Assembly (NCBI RefSeq): GCF_947498095.1
Contig: NZ_CANMJE010000015.1
Location: 1-64,000, forward strand
Reading direction: 5' to 3'
Origin: an uncultured Shimia sp.
GTDB lineage: Bacteria > Pseudomonadota > Alphaproteobacteria > Rhodobacterales > Rhodobacteraceae
Length of the DNA stretch: 64,000 bases
Shown here: positions 61,628-64,000 of the stretch, piece by piece
Numbering within the stretch: the stretch's first letter is position 1
Layout: the number at the start of each line of letters is the position of its first letter
Position numbers and translations under genes: made by a program
Notes under the pieces: generated by a model
The model's database searches: none
What the model saw: only the letters and a program-made list of their open reading frames with translations
Told to the model about the DNA's origin: nothing

Positions 61628-62292
61628 AATAGCCGAGAGGTTTCGCGCGCCGAAGGAAAGGCACGCTGGCAGCCTTGTTTGGCAAGGTTCGGACAGGCTT
61701 TCTGCAAGGCCTCGCGCACGGGCGCAAGAGCCTCGGACATCAATTTACGATCCGGCTGAAAAGTCTCGGTCCAGACATCATTGGCAAGGATCAACTCGTG
61801 ACGATCCATCAGGATGTTCCAACCGTCTGCAACGGCCAAGTCCCGGTCATAGGTCACGCCTTCAAGGTGCTTCAGATCCCGTGCGCGGGTTAAGGCTTCG
61901 GTCTGCGTGGTTTGATTGTTTTGCGTATCCGCCTTGGTCAACACTCTTTGATGCGGCGACAAAGACAGATCCCGCGACGGTATCCCGGGGCCCAGAGCGC
62001 CCGCTTGCAGGCGTAACATGCTCTGGTGACGCTCTATGCCACGAAACACAGCGCTGCCGACCCAGCGAACGGGCTGGTAACCATTGTCACGTGTCAACAA
62101 TATGTCTCCAACACGCAAGGTGCTGGCGGGCTTTTCGCCCTCGATGGTTTTGATGATCGCGTCGCCTGCCACACTTCCGACCTGCGCCAGCGTTCCTGCC
62201 TTGGGTCGCGAATTCCCGGAATAACAAAAATCTGGCGCCGCCTGAATTTCGGCCCCATCAACTTCCAAAACAAACTGTGTTTCATTCAACAT
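61618..62292 (-). CDS. Hint-domain protein with a non-canonical first block
   Basis: A 224-residue protein with a Hint (Hedgehog/intein) domain of the kind abundant in Rhodobacteraceae secreted proteins. KTIEGEKPASTLRVGDILLT and RDNGYQPVRWVGSAVFRG are the typical blocks, followed by LSPHQRVLTKAD. Autocatalytic Hint domains begin with Cys (C-F-x-x-G-T). Here the same place reads QVGSVAGDAIIKT, with no Cys, so self-cleavage is doubtful. The start is uncertain between the ATG at 62292 and a GTG at 62322. Its function is unknown. It converges with the MocA-like gene. Confidence 0.78.
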   Translation of the reverse strand: MLNETQFVLEVDGAEIQAAPDFCYSGNSRPKAGTLAQVGSVAGDAIIKTIEGEKPASTLRVGDILLTRDNGYQPVRWVGSAVFRGIERHQSMLRLQAGALGPGIPSRDLSLSPHQRVLTKADTQNNQTTQTEALTRARDLKHLEGVTYDRDLAVADGWNILMDRHELILANDVWTETFQPDRKLMSEALAPVREALQKACPNLAKQGCQRAFPSARETSRLFQS

Positions 62293-62502
62293 AGAAAACC
62301 CGCTGCGTAACAGAGGCGGCACAAAGCGCTGCCGTCTTCCAAAACATGCCTGTCAATTTGGGCGCAAATGGGACCTAGGCGCGGAATTTCCTCGCCGAAT
62401 TGTGTTGGCCAACCACCCTCGCGTCACCTTTCTCTGTTGTTCTATTCGCGTCCAAGCTGGTTTACACTCAGGCCAAAGCGACAGGAATCGAAAGGCAGCC
62501 CC

Positions 62503-63585
62503 ATGTTCCGCAATGTCACGACGCCCCTGTGGGGCGGTCTGTTTTCTCTTGTTTTCCTGGCAACAACGCCCGGTGTCGCATCGGCACAAGAAGATGCTGT
62601 CGAACGACCACCACGTCCCGCAAGAATCATCGAGGTGACTGAGCGGCCAAGGGAAACCGAAATCTCGCAGCCTATCGTCGTCGAGCCTTTGCAATCTGCC
62701 GTCCTCACCATGTTGGAAGGCGGCGTTCTGGAAGAACTTCCCGTCTTTGAGGGCGCCATTGTCAAAAAAGGCGATCTGATCGCCCGGGTCGACACTCGAA
62801 TTCTGGAAAACAACCTCAATCAAGCCCGCTCGCAATTGGCACAAGCCAAGGTCGAATTTGAACGCGCAGCGATATTGCTGCAGCAAGACAATGTCTCAAA
62901 AAGTGTTTATGATCAAAGAGAAACAGAATACGAGCTCGCTGAATTGAATGTCGAAGTGGCCGAAAAACGGCTAGAGGACGCTACGCTGAGAGCCCCTTTT
63001 GACGGCGTTGTGGCTCTGGTTGAGGTGGACCAGTACCAAACCGTTGATGCGCGTCAGGAAATCATAACGCTGCAAAGCGAAACCAAATTTGTTGCCGTCA
63101 TGCACGTCCCGGCAAGCCAGTTGGTTGATGCCTCAGATGTTGAGTTTATCGAAAGCTTCCTCAATCTGGACGTGGCCCCCCTTGCCAATATTCCGGCAGA
63201 GTTCCGGTCCTTGGCGCAGCAGGCTGATCCTGCCTCACAAACCTATGAAGCAGAATTGAGTTTTACCCGCCCCGAAGGGCTGGTTGTGTTGCCCGGAATG
63301 ACCGGCCAGCTGTTCGCAACCGTGATCCCGAACGTCTCGGCAGAGCACATCCCAAGCGTCGAAATTCCAATGTCCGCCGTGCAATATGATGGCGAGCAGA
63401 CCTATGTTTGGCTGGCTCAAGAAAGTGGGGACGCCCTAAGTGTGACCCGTCGCGACATCACCGTCGAAAAAGAGATCGGCCGGATGTTGTCAGTAACAGA
63501 GGGGCTCAAGGCGGGCGACGAAATCGTCGGTGCTGGAGCGTCATACCTTTTCGAAGGTATGCAAGTTCGTCGTTTCGAAGGCTGA
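62503..63585 (+). CDS. RND efflux transporter periplasmic adaptor (membrane fusion protein)
   Basis: A 360-residue HlyD/AcrA-type adaptor with a signal peptide (about 1-28, ending TTPGVASAQ). The lipoyl-like domain (GALVKKGDLIARVD-type, here GAIVKKGDLIARVDTRILEN) and an alpha-hairpin (LNQARSQLAQAKVEFERAAI) are present. The second lipoyl half (ATLRAPFDGVVALVEVDQYQ) and a beta-barrel/membrane-proximal domain (GLVVLPGMTGQLFATVIPN) complete the fold. CGAAAGGCAGCCCC precedes the ATG at 62503. The inner-membrane RND pump gene begins seven bases downstream. Cargo is unknown. Confidence 0.9.
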   Translation: MFRNVTTPLWGGLFSLVFLATTPGVASAQEDAVERPPRPARIIEVTERPRETEISQPIVVEPLQSAVLTMLEGGVLEELPVFEGAIVKKGDLIARVDTRILENNLNQARSQLAQAKVEFERAAILLQQDNVSKSVYDQRETEYELAELNVEVAEKRLEDATLRAPFDGVVALVEVDQYQTVDARQEIITLQSETKFVAVMHVPASQLVDASDVEFIESFLNLDVAPLANIPAEFRSLAQQADPASQTYEAELSFTRPEGLVVLPGMTGQLFATVIPNVSAEHIPSVEIPMSAVQYDGEQTYVWLAQESGDALSVTRRDITVEKEIGRMLSVTEGLKAGDEIVGAGASYLFEGMQVRRFEG

Positions 63586-63591
63586 TCTGGC

Positions 63592-64000
63592 ATGAGCATC
63601 GCAGAGTTTTCAATTAAGAACCGCCTGATCGCAGGGATCGTCGTGGTGTTGTCGCTCTTGGGCGGCTGGCTGGCCTACAAGAACATGCCGCGTTTCGAAG
63701 ACCCCGAATTCGTGATCCGCACGGCGCAAATCATCACCGCCTATCCAGGCGCTGACCCGCTCGAAGTTGCCAATGAAGTTGCGGAAACGCTGGAAAGCGC
63801 GATCCAGGAGATGCTCGAGGTCGAAGAGATCCGCTCAAAGTCCGAAGCTGGTCTCTCCACAATCTCGGTTGATATTCTTTACGATTTTTCCAAGAGCAAA
63901 GAAGACCTTGCGCTGATCTACACCAAGCTACGTAACAAGGTGAACGACGCCTCCCGTGATTTGCCGCCGGGTGCAACAACTCCTTTCGTAAACGACGATT
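63592..64000 (+). CDS. RND efflux transporter, inner-membrane pump (partial, cut by window end)
   Basis: The frame opens ATG AGC ATC GCA GAG and reads MSIAEFSIKNRLIAGIVVVL, then LGGWLAYKNMPRFEDPEFVI, ITAYPGADPLEVANEVAETL and IQEMLEVEEIRSKSEAGLST with no stop before the window ends. The first transmembrane helix (about 11-31) and the AYPGADPxEVxxxVxxxLExxIxxxxxVxxIxSxSxxGxS pattern are those of AcrB/HAE1-type RND pumps. About 136 of roughly 1000 residues are visible. It is co-transcribed with the adaptor seven bases upstream. Confidence 0.92.
   Translation, partial: MSIAEFSIKNRLIAGIVVVLSLLGGWLAYKNMPRFEDPEFVIRTAQIITAYPGADPLEVANEVAETLESAIQEMLEVEEIRSKSEAGLSTISVDILYDFSKSKEDLALIYTKLRNKVNDASRDLPPGATTPFVNDD

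Noticed and set aside
1-64000. tRNA, rRNA, riboswitch or CRISPR array
   Set aside because: I read the gaps for cloverleaf T-loops, repeated spacers and known leader motifs by eye and saw none. A covariance-model search could still find a small RNA.

Overview
The window looks like chromosomal DNA of a marine Rhodobacteraceae (Roseobacter-group alphaproteobacterium). This is inferred from the gene content: the pepA-holC / lptF-lptG-lptD-surA-pdxA-rsmA neighbourhood, a DUF4167 RNA-binding-like protein, prmC-prfA, two large dimethylglycine/sarcosine-dehydrogenase-type flavoproteins, a Fur-family regulator without CxxC zinc sites, and an iron-responsive palindrome of the type described for Rhodobacterales. 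No rRNA, tRNA, CRISPR array or intact mobile element was recognised.

Region 1 (about 1-19.3 kb) is accessory. Genes are separated by long AT-richer gaps with decayed sequence. In order it holds a DHFR/RibD-like reductase; a methyltransferase-nitrilase pair facing a membrane-anchored ToxR/CadC-type regulator with TPRs; an operon of a 1202-residue SAM-cyclase-AAA-TPR protein, a DUF4242 protein and a covalent-FAD oxidoreductase; an orphan DUF2282 (bufferin-type) precursor; a class V aminotransferase-fold PLP enzyme; a MerR regulator facing an FAD/NAD(P) oxidoreductase; a small lipoprotein; a frameshifted tyrosine recombinase; a GAF-adenylate/guanylate cyclase; and a small frameshifted gene. A degenerate intergenic repeat occurs at least six times here and was not seen in the rest of the window.

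Region 2 (19.3-41.3 kb) is core chromosome: a TfoX C-terminal-domain protein, ndk, an ABC-F ATPase, a MarC protein, a retropepsin-like protein, holC-pepA, the lptFGD-surA-pdxA-rsmA operon with 4-bp start/stop overlaps, a DUF4167 protein, prmC-prfA, a DUF1499 protein, an agmatinase-type ureohydrolase, an M20 amidohydrolase, mazG, a thioesterase, and a ferric-iron binding protein under two tandem iron-box-like palindromes.

Region 3 (41.3-54.4 kb) is general metabolism and regulation: a LysR regulator facing an HD-domain (PhnZ/TmpB-like) putative diiron oxygenase, several GNAT acetyltransferases, a Cys/Met-metabolism PLP enzyme, a nucleoside hydrolase, SelO, an EamA exporter, an endonuclease/exonuclease/phosphatase-fold protein, a PhzF protein, a DEAD-box helicase, a Fur-family regulator and a D15-type outer-membrane protein.

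Region 4 (54.4-64 kb) is a C1/methylamine-type catabolic locus. Two DMGDH-like flavoproteins of nearly equal length each lie about 70 bp from a copy of the same palindrome (TTTGCGAC-N7-GTCGYA). An HpcH/HpaI aldolase and a YceI protein lie between them. A MocA-like nucleotidyltransferase, a Hint-domain protein lacking the usual catalytic Cys, and the start of an RND efflux operon cut by the window end follow.

The most unusual items are the orphan bufferin-type precursor, the large cyclase/ATPase-DUF4242-flavoprotein operon, the shared palindrome at the two flavoprotein genes, the LysR/HD-oxygenase pair, and the dispersed repeat family. None of these has been checked against databases.
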